Shown: positions 11,900-23,114 of the stretch, in pieces
Layout of the letters: each line of letters begins with the position of its first letter
How positions within the stretch are numbered: position 1 is the stretch's first letter
Source: Odiellus spinosus
Taxonomy: Eukaryota > Arthropoda > Arachnida > Opiliones > Phalangiidae
Reading direction: 5' to 3'
DNA length: 64,000 nucleotides
Assembly: GCA_963920705.1 (NCBI GenBank)
Contig: CAWUCO010000002.1
Coordinates: 992,001-1,056,000 of the forward strand
The notes under the pieces: generated by a model
What the model saw: only the letters and a program-made list of their open reading frames with translations
Database searches by the model: none
Told to the model about the DNA's origin: nothing
Program-made: the position numbers and the translations under genes

Positions 11900-12868
11900 T
11901 CAAATTTTGAAATGGGCACGAAGCTTAGATTTGAATTGATTGAAGGACCTGACCGTGACAACATCCTCAGGAAGAGCATTCCATAATGGGACGACTCTCC
12001 GAAAGAAGGAGTATTTCATGGGGTTCTTGCGTGACGAGTTAAGGAAGAGTTTACGGGAATGACCACGAGTGACTGAGATCTTAGGTGGGATGGAGAAATA
12101 ATTTTGGTCAGGGGAACTTAAGAGTTTGAAAAGACTGACTAAATCGAAGTAAGAGCGCCTCAGGGAGAGGGGGACCCAATTCAGTTTCTTCAATCTATCT
12201 GTACGAGAAAGCCGCTTAAGGGAAAGAGGGATACGAGAGGCGCGTCCCTGAACGTCATCTAAAAGCTTTATGTCCTGAGCCATGTGTGGGTTCCATATCT
12301 GGCAGCCAAATTCTAGGATGGGACGGACATAACAATTAAAAAGCCTACTTAGAAGTTGGGGTTGAATACCCGGAAAGTTACCCCTAATGGTGGACAGAAG
12401 ACCATTGGCCCGACCACATGTGATTTTGACGTGATTGTGGAACTTAAGGTCATGGGAGATTTGCACCCCAAGGTCCCTACATTCATTCACACGACGTACG
12501 TTATTCCCACAAAGATAGTAGGGAGACGGAGAATTTAGGTCTGATTTATGGGGTTGGATCGAAAGGACCATGGATTTAAGTTCATTGAAGAAAAGACCAT
12601 TGAGGAGGGACCAGGTTTCAAGTCTAGATAGGTCTGTTTGAAGAGCACTAACGTCAGCATATGAAGAGATTACCCGAAATAATTTAAGATCGTCCGCAAA
12701 GAGACAAAGGGGAGAGGATATTGTGTCAGGTAGATCATTGATATATAGGACAAATAGAAGGGGACCCAGAACACTACCCTGGGGAACCCCACTTGTGACC
12801 GGGAGTGGTGAACTAAGGTATTCCCCTACGCGTACAGACTGAGTACGGTGGAGCAGGTATATTACCAT
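11900..12868 (-). pseudogene. 5'-truncated CR1-like reverse transcriptase
   Basis: A 322-codon frame begins inside the RT domain just before SGVPQGSVLGPLLF and the catalytic FADD box. It continues through the conserved thumb and C-terminal region (GRANGLL, LLDDVQGRASRIP, FFRRVVPLWNALP). It lacks endonuclease and fingers, so it is a typical 5'-truncated retrocopy. It has clear but incomplete identity to the C-terminal half of ORF2 at 23449-26313, so it belongs to a related subfamily. No disabling stop remains in the fragment. The truncation point is near 12880, where homology stops abruptly. Confidence 0.9.
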
Positions 12869-12884
12869 TTGTCTGTGGTTCTAG

Positions 12885-14520
12885 AACGTTAATCGTTAGA
12901 ACATTCGCGCCTGACAAGTGAGGGAAATCTTGAAACGCAACAAGTACCGAAGTTCGTAATTTGTAATAGCCCACTTTAGTCGTTAAGATTGGAACTAAAG
13001 TAGGGGGCAGGAAGTCACTCGCCTTCCAGTGTTTAATCACAATAGGTTTGGAAACGCATTCAATAACCAAACAAAAAAAGCATTTCTGAGAATTTTTCCT
13101 CAATTTTTAGGGCTTTCCCAGTGGGTAGCCAGATTACAATGAGCCGAAAAGTTTAAGTAGATCAACCATAATTTCCGGTCTTGTTCGAAGCTACGCTTTC
13201 AGTATCCGACAACGAGCTGACTAGGCAGCCTGACTTGTCACAGTCTCAAGAGTCAGTTCAGCTCTAGCGTTCATATTACCAAACTTGTCAGAACGACTAT
13301 TTTTGTATAATTCTCATTTTAGCCGCAAGAGGAAGTACAGAAATTTCCAACTTTTCGTGGTCGTGTGAATAATTTAGCGAACTATTTTTAATGATATCTA
13401 AAGCAACGTTTACATACAATAACATTATTTATGCACAATGAGTCGAGCGAACAGTTCCCGTTGAATATCTCTTCGCGACTGGCGCTTTCCTCGTAAAACG
13501 GCATTTGACCTAGAACTTTGGAACTTTGTTCCTCTGTATCTAGTTTTGGACTGTTACTGTTTTTGTAGGTTTTTAGGTTTCTTAGGGTTCATATTATGGG
13601 CTTGCCATTAATATTTGATTTAAATAAGTTTTAGTTTTTTTTGTTTTTGGTTTAAGAACTAGGTTCGAACACCAACCAATAGGAATTAGCTCCGTTGAAG
13701 AGTCTGCTATGGTCTAATTGCTTAGGGTAGAGTCGTTTTAATATTTCCGAACGCAATTTTTACTTCTACATTTTAGTAGAACCTCGCAATTATCCATTTT
13801 TTGATTGGTCTTCCTGCTCCAGACTCTTGTCAGGTACTCGGTTGACTCCGAACTGGCACCTACCTACCCGATTAATATTGGCTCTCGACAAAAAACGGGT
13901 CGAGTCTAACATTCGCACTACCTGACAAGTCGGGCCGACTAGTCAATCTGTCCTTGTCAGATTACTAAAGTTGGATAGTCAGAACGCGCCTTAACATAGA
14001 AAATAAATTTTAGAGATTTCTAAAAATGTTTTTCTTGACCAAATATGTGTCCTTGAATCAAAGCTACGAGCGTTCAAGTACATTTCGCGCTAAAAAGGGA
14101 AGGAAATGAGGTAGAGGTGTAAACTTTTAATGAAATTGGAGCATTTTTTTTCATTTAGGATCAAAAATAAAAAAATTATCTTGCAATTTTTTGAGGTAGC
14201 AATATCGAGTGTACTAACAATGTAAGATGTTGCCTTTTTTTCAAGGTTTTATAATAGCATATTTGCGTTGGAATGATCATCTATAATTGCAACTCCGAAT
14301 GGACAGATATAAACTCAACATAAAAGGTGCAGGTTTTCTCGTTTTGAATCAATGCCATTTACCTTATTGTTTCCTATCAAACGAATAGGATTGTGCAAAA
14401 TGTCGGGCCTTGACGTAATAAAACCTATAAGTAATGGAGTACTAGATTTTTTCTCACTAAAGATGGCAGTGTTGTTCGTGAAACACGAAGGTAAAAGGGC
14501 ACTGATTCAAAACGATACGC
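12885..14520. other. No supported gene; scattered short inverted motifs
   Basis: Repeated motifs such as cttgtcag/ctgacaag occur around 13220-13300 and 13830-13970, hinting at a decayed fold-back element. The open frame at 14352-14549 has no recognisable domain. Upstream exons of the IR at 14990 could lie here, but none could be supported. Confidence 0.3.
14285..14325 (+). repeat. Isolated unit related to the 28-bp satellite
   Basis: ttgcaactccgaatggacag followed by atataaa resembles the satellite entry sequence at 43113 (ttacaactc...gcagatattaaatt). A single copy far from the array. Confidence 0.4.
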
Positions 14521-14554
14521 GTGTTTATTTGGAGTTTAATTATATTTAATTATA

Positions 14555-14844
14555 GCATAGTTAAGGTTAGGTTAGATTGGATTACGGTAGGGTAGGTTAG
14601 GCTAGTTTAGGTTATTTAATTTGTCATTCGAGATTATGATTTTCGACATTATGTAACAAACTCTTTTAAACAGAGATTTAAAATTAACAATGAAATATTT
14701 TGTCTTATGTTCAAGATATTTCAAGCAAGTATACGAATATTTTGTGGGCGTCTCTGCTTGAGCAATGCTATGGGAAATGCGCTTTTGGGAAACTGCGCTT
14801 TTGGGAAATGCGCTTTCGGGAAACTGCGCTATTGGCTATAAACC
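14555..14844 (-). mobile_element. Truncated word-array element, GCGCAG type
   Basis: On the minus strand this begins GGTTTATAGCCAATAGCGCAG and matches the left half of the element at 60131-60836 through its words, the unique stretch (gaacataagacaaaat, acataatgtcgaaaatcata) and the CCTAACC core (14567-14612 on +). The second arm is missing, so the copy is truncated at the core. Confidence 0.65.
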
Positions 14845-14989
14845 ATCGAAAATGTCCTTTTTATTTCCCTGAGCATTTTTCGTAGAAGGGCCAATTTCTT
14901 ATCGCTAGGCGAGTTTTTCCTCCAAAATTTTGAATCGATGATGGCCCCGAAAATATTTCCCGAAAGGTAACGATAATCCAACACTGCAG

Positions 14990-16105
14990 GCTAAAGAAAA
15001 TATTCGTATTGAGAAATGGTTGGCTAATTTAAAAAAGGATCAATTGCTTGATATCTTGGACCTTATTGAAATGGATCTTTACATGGATATTGCTCGAGGA
15101 GACAAAGCGCTACTTTTGAACTTCTTGTATATGCAATTCGCTATTGGCTCGACTCTAGCCCTGCTTACCGACAGAAAAGAAGAAACGAGGAAAATGAAAG
15201 AGAATTACGGCGGAGTCTATATTTCGTCTACTCCAATTAATAGCATTTATCTTTACCTTCCGACGACTCCCGCCTTTCTCGAAAACAAACTCTTTGCTGA
15301 AAACTTCAATTTGGGGTAAGTCTATCGTTTCTTCGCTTTAATAAAGTAATATGAGAAGATAACTAGTCACGCCAATAAACCTTAGTCCATTCTCTTTTTC
15401 TTCGCAGAATGATGGTTATATTTGAAACGAAGGTGTTTGATTATCTCGACTTTGAAAGTGGATACGCCATCAATTCCATAACTTACGATAAACCTTTGAA
15501 ATCTGTTTCCCCGATCAATTTTTATTCCTTGTCCAGACTCTTTTATATCATGTTTTTAAGCCTTTTCTTCTCACTGCTAGTCTCGCTATTCGAGGTGGCT
15601 CTTGGTTTTCAAAAAAGCACGCGTACTTCGAAACAATTGGAAGAATCAGTAAGAATGTTTTTTTTTACAAGGGATACCATTTGTAAACAAATCAATTTTA
15701 TTTTAGATTTTTTACAAGGGGTACCCTTTGTAAAAAAGTTTGAAAATAAAATAATTTTTTTACAAGTTGTATATTGTAACCTCGACCCTAGATAATCCAA
15801 AAAATTTTGGCTATTAACTTAATTATGAATAATAATCAGTTAAATGTAACGATTAAGTTGGATTTTCCATAGACTTTCCGTGGATAGTTTTCAATTAAGA
15901 ATAAAGATAAAATAAATCTTGTCCAAACCCCGACTTCTGCTCGGCCCCATATACACCTGTTTAGTTTTTAGCGAGCACTTTTTTGGAATTTTATGCCCCA
16001 GTTATACCGATTTTATTTCAGAGAATGACGTGCCAAGGGTCAAGCCGTCCATCTTTGGGGAAGAAAAGGCAACTCCTTGTGGATCTAGGCGCCAACTGTA
16101 GCTAA
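14990..16105 (+). CDS. Ionotropic receptor, C-terminal exons (S2, TM3, tail)
   Basis: Three exons fit together: 14990-15315 (acceptor ctgcag, donor gtaagt), 15408-15648 (acceptor ttcttcgcag, donor gtaaga) and 16022-16105 (acceptor ttatttcag, ending TAA). Phases match (2 then 0). The product reads as the second ligand-binding half (EMDLYMDIARGDKALL, NYGGVYISSTP, ETKVFDYLDF, then the SP-N motif SVSPINFYSLSRL). A hydrophobic TM3 (FYIMFLSLFFSLLVSLFEVA) and a short basic cytoplasmic tail follow. This layout is typical of the end of arthropod IRs. It differs clearly from the 35-62 kb cluster. The TM1, pore and TM2 exons are not visible upstream, where a word-array element has inserted, so the gene is partial, broken or very long. 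The tail exon is the least certain. Confidence 0.65.
15655..15790. repeat. Repeated short palindromes
   Basis: Three related units of the form tttttacaagggn(3)ccctttgtaaaaa occur in the predicted intron after the TM3 exon. The middle one is a 12-bp-arm palindrome around 15711-15740. Confidence 0.5.
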
Positions 16106-16655
16106 ACTTAAGCGTTTATGGAAACACCAGTTGCCTGTTGACATTTCTATTCTTACTCATCGACGAAGGGCGTGCCACGTATATTAGCGCACTTGGAGTG
16201 CCCTTATGAAAAGATGGACTACGTGACTATGGAGTTAACATTTCGTGGTTTAAGGCTTTATAATTGAATCCCCTCTCTGATATATACACCCTAAAGTGTC
16301 CGCATTAATCTTTCTGGAATTGTAAGAATTTCAAGGAATTGGGATTCAACTATACTCTATTTAGCATTTAAATATTGGGAAATTATTTTAAGATTCTCTC
16401 CTAAGACTATTACAAATATTAAGATCAGCGCGCTAATCGATAAAAATTGAGAATCCAGAACTTTAACTTTTAAATGTAACAATAGTCGCGTTCACTCTAG
16501 AGACTTTAAAAGCGTTTTTAACCGTGTTGGAAAGGTCAATTCATAAAAATTTTGGGATCACCCGTGTAAATCTTCGATGAAGATGCAAAATTAATATCTG
16601 GTAAAGTATATTTCAAGGGATTCCAAGCGGTTTTAAAACGGTTCGAAAGGGTCAA
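16106..16655. other. Spacer, no gene seen
   Basis: No exon or repeat recognised downstream of the predicted IR stop codon, up to the target duplication at 16656. Confidence 0.3.
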
Positions 16656-16663
16656 GTGTGAAC

Positions 16664-18346
16664 TAGACTCCGACGCTGCCGGTTACACGCAGGCGCGCCG
16701 TTTAACTTTGCAATATTTTTGACGCCGCCGCCGATATCTAGTATTTTCGGCGCGCCGCCGCCGTCGTTTAATTCTTGTCGCGCCATGATCCGTAAGACTC
16801 TCAAGAGTCGAGTGTTACTCTGCCAACAGGGGTCAGCAGCTGTCGAATGGCCACTGCCACGCAGTGCAGGCACGGTGAGAGCCCGTGGTCCGTGGGAAAC
16901 CACGAAAGTAAAAGTAAAATTTCTGCCCAGGCAAGGTTACTAAAGAGACAGGTTAGGCAGATTCTGACGTCAGCCGGAAGTTACCTAGCGCGCAGCCATC
17001 TTCCAAATTCCTTTGACAATTGCTAGATGGCGGTTTATATTGTAATTACGGCGGGAATTTCAAACTAATATCCAATATGTTGTTTCCAATGAACGTTGCC
17101 AGGTGGCATTAAGGTCAAGCCGACTCAAGCGACTGGGTGGAATACGAACTGAACTGAACGACCGGCGTCTGCTTTAAAATTATAATATAGTGAAATTTAT
17201 GCTTGATTATAGTGAAACCAAGGAGGATCAGAGAAGGAGAGGAAATGTGGGGACGGCGCGGTTCCTACTGCGTCGGCCTAAACTCCCACTCTGGGAGAAC
17301 GGGGGTAGAGACGTTTCGTGGTAAAATGTTGTCGCGTGGGTAAAACGAATCCTTTATGAGACGCCCTAGCTAGCGACCACGTGACAACAGTTTACCTCGA
17401 GAATTTCCTATCCCCCCTTTCCACCCGAGTGGGAGGTTGGCTCTTCTCTCTCTAACTCAACGCACCCCCACATTTCTTCTCCTTCTCTGATCCTCCTTGG
17501 TGAAACGTATGTTAAAGCGTTACCTACGCTATATGACAATCGACTTACTAAGTGCCACCTGGCAACGTTCATTGGAAACAACATATTGGATATTAGCAGA
17601 GGTATATAATAACCCCCTTCGGGGGGGGGGGGAAGTATGAAAGCCCCTATACTACCAATGCTAAAAATCACGAACAACAAGAGCCCGCTGCTGACTATCT
17701 AGGCCACTAGCTCGCGCTGGACTTCTCAATGTCGCTACTCTAGTAAATGGTCTTTGTATAAACAAGACGGTTCGATTTGTGTTTAGAACTTCCAGTCTCA
17801 GGAGTCAGGCTGTCTGTTAAAATGGAGTCGAAGGTTGACTTCAGCTCGCGAGTTCCGGAAGTGTGCGTAGGGAAAATTAAGTGAGGCTCAAAATGGTGTA
17901 ACTATTTTTTGGGAGTAAAGCGGTGTGTCGATCCGCCGCGATTTACGCCGGGCACTTGTTGTTCGTCGATTTTGCCTACCTTTCATATTATTATATACCT
18001 CTGATATTAGTTTGAAATTCCCGCCGTAATTACAATATAAACCGCCATCTAGCAATTGTCAAAGGAATTTGGAAGATGGCTGCGCGCTAGGTAACTTCCG
18101 GCTGACGTCAGAATCTGCCTAACCTGTCTCTTTACTAACCTTGGTTCACGGGAGAGCTGAAAGACGCGACATGGCAGTCTGGAGCTGACCACGTGACGTC
18201 ATACGCCGATAAACGCCGCCGCCGCCGATACGCTCATGGTTTACGCTGCCCAAAGGGAAAAAACTCGGCGCGCCGTCGCCGAAACTAAAAAAAAAAAAAC
18301 ACCGTCACGCCGCCGCCGGTTTTTTTTTCCGCGGCGTCGGAGTCTA
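16664..18346. mobile_element. Nested 1.7-kb DNA transposon, 8-bp TSD
   Basis: Ends are TAGACTCCGACGC and its complement, flanked by a perfect 8-bp duplication gtgtgaac (16656-16663 and 18347-18354), as in hAT-like elements. Inside, long inverted arms repeat: ggcagattctgacgtcagcc through ttccaatgaacgttgcc on the left (about 16950-17105) is found inverted at 17540-17596 and 18004-18135. A further inverted pair (aaggaggatcagagaaggag) lies at about 17218 and 17480. The right arm is split by a second element at 17597-18003. The subterminal sequence is rich in GCCGCC/GGCGCG and is shared with the fragment at 37240-37420. No transposase frame remains. Confidence 0.8.
17597..18003. mobile_element. 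Secondary insertion with CAGAGG ends, 7-bp TSD
   Basis: Perfect 15-bp inverted ends (CAGAGGTATATAATA) are flanked by atattag at 17590-17596 and 18004-18010. Removing it restores the right arm of the host element, which can be checked against the uninterrupted left arm near 17068-17085. Counting one more base would give an 8-bp duplication with asymmetric ends. Confidence 0.8.
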
Positions 18347-18354
18347 GTGTGAAC

Positions 18355-18797
18355 GTAGCTTTTGATATTTAGTGAAAAGCTCTTACTTGTAAAACGGTGG
18401 AGTTTCTAGATAAAAGGTCTCGCTCCAATCTAGGGCCCAACCCAATCTACATTGAACTCGGCGCTCTGTAACGCCGTAAAAATTTCTATTGTAAATTCCT
18501 CGTTAACAAACTTGGAAAACCGAAATGTTAAAGATCGTTTATCTTTCCCAATATTTCGCCAAAATGAGAAAAATTCATTTCCAATGTCCATGAAAAGTAA
18601 ATTTTTCGTCGTAACTATGGGAATTCACCTTAATCATGATTAAAACGTTACTATTAGGTCAAAAATCTTGATTGTAAACGGGCACTTAAATGAATTTAAA
18701 CCTTTTTTTTTTTTAAATATATTTTTTCTTAATTATATTTTTCAGTTGTATTGTAAAACGCCAAATTATTATTATTAATAATAATAATATTTATAAC
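18355..18797. other. AT-rich spacer
   Basis: No gene seen. It contains T/A-rich low-complexity sequence at 18700-18795. Confidence 0.3.
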
Positions 18798-19440
18798 TTA
18801 AACTAATACAACGTTGTATTTCACCAAATGAACTGATTCAGTAAGGTCAACTTGCCATACGTGTTTTAGGTCTATATGTATTGCAAGTTGCAATACATAT
18901 AGACAACCCGGCCATTTTATACCAAGACGGCGGGCAGTACGAAGCATTGTATTAGTAGTATCGGTGGAGGCAAACATAATCATGGGTTATTCAATTCCGA
19001 AATATTACACTTGATCGTTTATTATGTCTTCTGTTGTAGGCCCAGTGTGATCGGCATTACGATCTTCCAGGTTGACAACGGATAAATACCGGAAAAAGAG
19101 GTTCCAGTTCGTCTCACTCTCATAGTGAATGATCCAAGCCAAGATATTACCTTCCCGGTAATCGAAAGTGCCTGATATTCGAAATGTATGAATATCTTAC
19201 TTTTAAGAGTTGTCGGAATGTATCTTCAAGGTGAAACTTCGTATCATCGGGTGCGGAGGACGACAGTAGCGTGAATTCCAAACACAAGTGTTTAAAACCT
19301 GCTCCTGCCACCGTTTCTAATGGTCTAGCATCAGCCACAACCTAATATAATACCACTTTGTCATATCTTTCCTCGGTTACATCACTAACTGATTTGGACT
19401 CGCGTCATGGTTTCTTGCTATTAGATGGTTCTGATCCAGC
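18798..19440 (-). pseudogene. hAT-superfamily transposase relic
   Basis: Read on the minus strand in three shifting frames, the pieces fall in the order expected of a hAT transposase. About 19440-19340 gives a piece ending in a stop before ADARPLETVAGAGFKHL (the D-RP--V---GF motif, 19338-19147). Then LAWIIHYESETNWNL...NADHTG (about 19150-18995) matches the hAT core (H-I---W-L then HTG). Then ASTDTTNTMLRTARRLGIK and a CLYVLQLAIHIDLKH segment (18983-18798) corresponds to the D-A-NM...C--H-L-L block, with the usual H replaced by V. At least two frameshifts and several stops make it non-functional. It need not be the partner of any MITE here. Confidence 0.65.
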
Positions 19441-20552
19441 AGCGTATCACGCGTATGAAATCGTAGATAGCTTGCCAGGTTTGCTGTTGTTTTTAGGAAT
19501 CAATTTCTTTTACTTAATCATATTGGGCTTTAATTTTTCGTTGCCAATGTGTCCATAAGTGGGACGTGGTCCAACTGGATTGCACAGACTTTTGAAAAAG
19601 CACAATTTACACTAGTAATCATCGCTTCGTTGTTCAAAGTATTTTTTGGCAGATGACAACTGATTAGTTGAAATACTTCGGTAGTTAAACGATAAAGTGA
19701 CGGAAACATATAACACTCGCTTCAATGTATTATACTCACATAGTAGTATATAATGGAATTACTAATAAGCAAATGAATTACGTTTCAAAGATTGAGTTAA
19801 ATTGAGGCGTAAAAAACACGAACACGTGTGACATACGTAGGGTAGGGTCGCCTAATTCTGAACGCTTTTTAAGAAATCTTAGATCTCGTTTGCTATGGAA
19901 TTTTTAGCAACGAAGTTAACTATCTAATATCAAGTTTGAATAGTCGCGGACCCGTTGCGCTAGTTTTCATCATTCCATGACGCATACTTTTGACGCAGAC
20001 GCGTTATTAAAGACGCCAGTAGCGGCTTCTCATTTTGATTAGCGTATTTTCCGGTATTTTCGCAGATTTTTCTCTGCAGGGGTGCCAATTTACAATAAGG
20101 TTTCGATTCTAGGTAGCCAACAGTCTCTCCAGCACAGTTTTCAGCGCGTACAAAACTTACCATATCCGTTATCCTTACGAATTTTTTATTTATAGGGATA
20201 TTGAGGGCCTCGCTTTACGCGCGCTGATCATCACGTTTGGTGACCATTTGCCCGCAGATGGTTCACTCTCTATAGTTCAACTTGGTAGCGTGTATAAACC
20301 TCTTTCCTTTATCTCCAAGAATTGTTTACTTAGAAATGTAGGGAGCGTTACTGAAATAGGGTCCCCAACCTCCGTTGTTACTAAAAAAAAAAAAAAAAAA
20401 TACACCGTTCCGTTTTAAAATATGTCCAACCTGATTTATTTAAGTTCTCTGGCAGTTCTGAAAACACAAACACGAGACTTCTATATATTTTACAATCCCC
20501 TATTGTACGTCACGGAAAATTGGATGCCCTTTGTGAAAGGTTTGGCTGAATA
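19441..20552. other. Possible 5' part of the hAT relic, otherwise empty
   Basis: A minus-strand frame at 19960-20163 (67 aa, basic) could be the N-terminal remnant of the same dead transposase, but it shows no recognisable BED zinc finger. The rest has no supportable feature. A 17-18-bp A-run lies at about 20384-20400. Confidence 0.25.
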
Positions 20553-21225
20553 GGTAGGTTGCATGAGGTAGGGTCTTGCTTTCCCCCTGTGGAAGAAATG
20601 GGGGTGAATTTCTTTTTTCCGTTAGATGTCTCTGACTTCCGGAAGTTCCGCATAGTTGTCGGCCATCACGGCGACTGACGCTTTATTTTTAGCGAGTTAT
20701 AGCATGCTTATAAGTATTCGCCAGTTTAGACGCCAAAATGCCTCCTAAAATCTCTAAAAGTAAAATATTTTGTGAGGGCTATGTTGATGGACTTTCTATA
20801 GTAGAGAAAAATAGATATTTGAAGAAGATATTATTATGTTCAGGTACTGATCCTTACAGTTCTAACTTCTACACTTCTAATTTCTAACGTTAAAGCGTCT
20901 AAGCCTTGGCCAAAACAAACAAAACTTCACGCAAATCACTTTTAATTAAAATTTCATGGGCTAAGCGTGTAACATATCCTTCAATTATCAATTTTTTTCA
21001 ATTATAGAAAGTCCATCGGCATAACACTCGCAAAATATTTTAGTATTAGCGATTTTATGGGCGAGAAATTCCTTGAATCCTTTAACTCGTTAATAGCGTC
21101 AGTCGCCGTGATGGCCGACAACCACGCGTAACTTCCGGAAGTCCGAGACATCTAGCGGGTAAAAAAACATTCACCCCCTTTTCTTCAACATGGGGAAAGC
21201 AAGACCCTACCTCATGCAACCTACC
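20553..21225. mobile_element. Fold-back element with TA flanks
   Basis: Inverted ends GGTAGGTTGCATGAGGTAGG (left) and the complement (right) are flanked by TA on both sides. Arms of about 225-250 bp continue inward (gtcttgctttcccc, cttccggaagt, gtcggccatcacggcgactg, aaaatatttt, atggactttctata) with moderate divergence and an unpaired centre of about 190 bp. TA flanks suggest a Tc1/mariner-type mover, but the superfamily is uncertain. Confidence 0.7.
20738..20887 (+). CDS. 49-codon frame inside fold-back arm
   Basis: ATG in an acceptable context (gccaaaatg) opens MPPKISKSKIF, then a segment ending YLKKILLCSGTDPYS before TAA. The K-YL-K---C-G-DPY pattern looks like the N-terminus of a larger transposon-encoded protein, and the opposite arm carries a decayed version. 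I cannot name the family. It is probably a truncated transposon gene, not a host gene. Confidence 0.25.
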   Translation: MPPKISKSKIFCEGYVDGLSIVEKNRYLKKILLCSGTDPYSSNFYTSNF

Positions 21226-21249
21226 TATTGCGCTACTTCCAAATTTTAT

Positions 21250-21345
21250 ATCTGGCCATTATGAGTTGTAATAAAAACTTGTATCTGATTGACTATTCCA
21301 AGATGTAATTTAATATCTGCCCATTCGGAATACATAAATATATAT
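21250..21345 (-). repeat. Isolated satellite-related unit
   Basis: The reverse complement reads gggcagatattaaattacat then cttggaatag, nearly identical to the 28-bp satellite unit of 43113-47148. It continues into ttacaactcataatggcca, matching the sequence that opens that array. It is a lone unit about 22 kb away. Confidence 0.6.
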
Positions 21346-21920
21346 AAGCCAAGGCTATTTTGAAACGTGATAAACAAATGAAGTAAGAAAAGGAATTTTA
21401 CGGTCTATAGTTTTTTTCCGCAAAATCAAATAATCTTGTAAAAATAATTTTTATGCAATTGAAAAAACCTTTTCATCGAATATACAAGGTTAGTAGGTCT
21501 AAAAAATGGCTTCTTAAAGAGGTAAGCTTCTACTCATTACGTCGTTGCTTAGCTTACAACGCCAAGCGTTTAATTATTTTTAACTATAAGAGTACGTGAT
21601 TAAATGTCGATGAATGACGTCATTGCTCTACAGCCAAAGAGTGTTTTAAGAAGATATTGGAAGGGTTAGACCACCGTAAAATATTCTCTACGTGATTCAG
21701 GTTTGATAGCTCCGTACACTCTAAAAGAAAGGGCAATGCAAATGGTTTTATATCGCCATTAAATTTAATTAAAAAGCTTCAGAAATTCACGCCGAGAAAA
21801 TGTAGATTATAGGGAAGGTGAAAATGAGGTTCATTTTATCGATCTTTGGGAAACTGAAATCTACCGGCCAATATCGCGAAGGTTGATTTTCAACCTATAA
21901 TGGAGCGGATGATTAAATAA

Positions 21921-22090
21921 CAATTATACAAAAAGAGGTTGTTGCTAACCCTTATAAATACTTGTCTACCATTCGACCGAATCCCAATCGACCGAAACGA
22001 TATTATCTTTTCCCATTCGACCGAAAAACTCAATGGGCCGAATGGATATTATCTTTTCCCATTCAACCGAAATTCACATTTGAAATCATT
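21921..22090. repeat. Remnants of fold-back and word-array elements
   Basis: caattatacaaaaagaggtt (about 21920) matches the terminus of the perfect fold-back at 34167-34673. From 21965 the words cattcgaccgaatcccaatc and ttttcccattcgaccgaaa repeat, matching the CGACCGAA type of 38520-38923. Both are fragments without their partner ends. Confidence 0.45.
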
Positions 22091-22369
22091 AAAGTGTATA
22101 TGTCGGTTCAATGGGAATATTTTAAAACCGCTTCAAAAGAACCATACAAGCTTTTTAACACACCTTTTATTTAACGAGTAAGAAAACCAATTCACATGTA
22201 TTTAAAAATAGTTTTTATTTAATAGTTTTTTATTTAATGGTTTTAAAGTTATTATTATATATTTTTTTTTAGTTATTTTAAGTTTTTTAATTGCATGGGG
22301 GAGCCACCAACTTGGTGTCAGATTTAAAAAAGTTGATAATTTTCTAACACCCAGTCGGCATACAGCTGA

Positions 22370-22818
22370 TCACTTTCCCGCGCACTTCTTATTCGACCCG
22401 TTGCGCGTGCTGCATTGTTTAGAGGCCCATGGGACGGTGGGGCATCCGTATTTGTCGAGGTCTTCGACCCGCGCTCCGATCAGCTCGGCCGCTAATAGTG
22501 TTTTCTCGTGCCCCTTGCGTAAAATTTTTTGAAACCTTTCAAGGCTTCGCAATGGGGCGCGAGACGTTCGTAAGGTAATAAACCCGCATTCCAATCGAGA
22601 CCGATGAGGTTAGCTATCGCGAAAGAGTTTGATTTACGAACCGGGGCGGATACCTCACCCAAGGCGTAAGGTGGCTGGTATGTCGAATGATCAACCACCT
22701 TAGTGAGGTATCCATCCCCACACCCGCACTTCATAAAACGAGCAGCTGCCATCTTCTTAACAGCAAAGTCTGATTGGAGCTTCCCCAGGCGGGGGTTGAA
22801 TACGGGGCGACCCCGCAA
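22370..22818 (-). other. GC-rich block with two overlapping minus frames
   Basis: Base composition stands out from the AT-rich flanks. Two overlapping minus-strand frames (108 and 74 aa) occur, one containing KCGCGDGYLTKVVD and YQPPYALGEVSAPVR. I do not recognise either. It may be an exon, a transposon fragment or recently acquired DNA. No splice border or start could be defended. Confidence 0.25.
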
Positions 22819-22882
22819 GTAGATTAATTCTACTGCCAGAATTTCATCCAGTTGATCTATAATAATATAAACTTATTTTTAG

Positions 22883-23114
22883 ACTAGACGAAGAAGATTA
22901 TAACAGCTGTTTAGGCTGCGGAAATTTCCATCTCTATGAAGCCGAACATAACGCTAGTCTTCGTGCCTATTACTGTCTTACACCCCACTGTACTCGTTAT
23001 CTCTATCTAATTGCTTTTATTCATAATGATTCTAATCACGTTGATGTTTTTCTTCCCCTATCCGAAAATGAACTACCTATTTCCCTTAACCTTCAAGAAA
23101 TACCTCTACCTTAA
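22883..23114 (+). CDS. Cys-rich CxxC...YCx4C family, last exon (copy 1)
   Basis: After a clean acceptor (cttatttttag), 77 codons run to TAA. The pattern is C-x2-C-G...YYC-x4-C-x2-Y-LYLIAF...LP-SENELP-SLNL. Four cysteines spaced as two pairs suggest a small zinc-ribbon-like fold. Homologous modules occur at 28497-28730 (broken) and in 29707-31710, so this is a local multi-copy family. I cannot assign a known family or function. The preceding exons are not identified. The LINE at 23201-28480 starts within 90 bp downstream. Confidence 0.5.

Noticed and set aside
14967-14989. A 23-bp intron (gtaacg...ctgcag) before the IR exon at 14990
   Set aside because: Too short for a spliceosomal intron; only the acceptor was retained.
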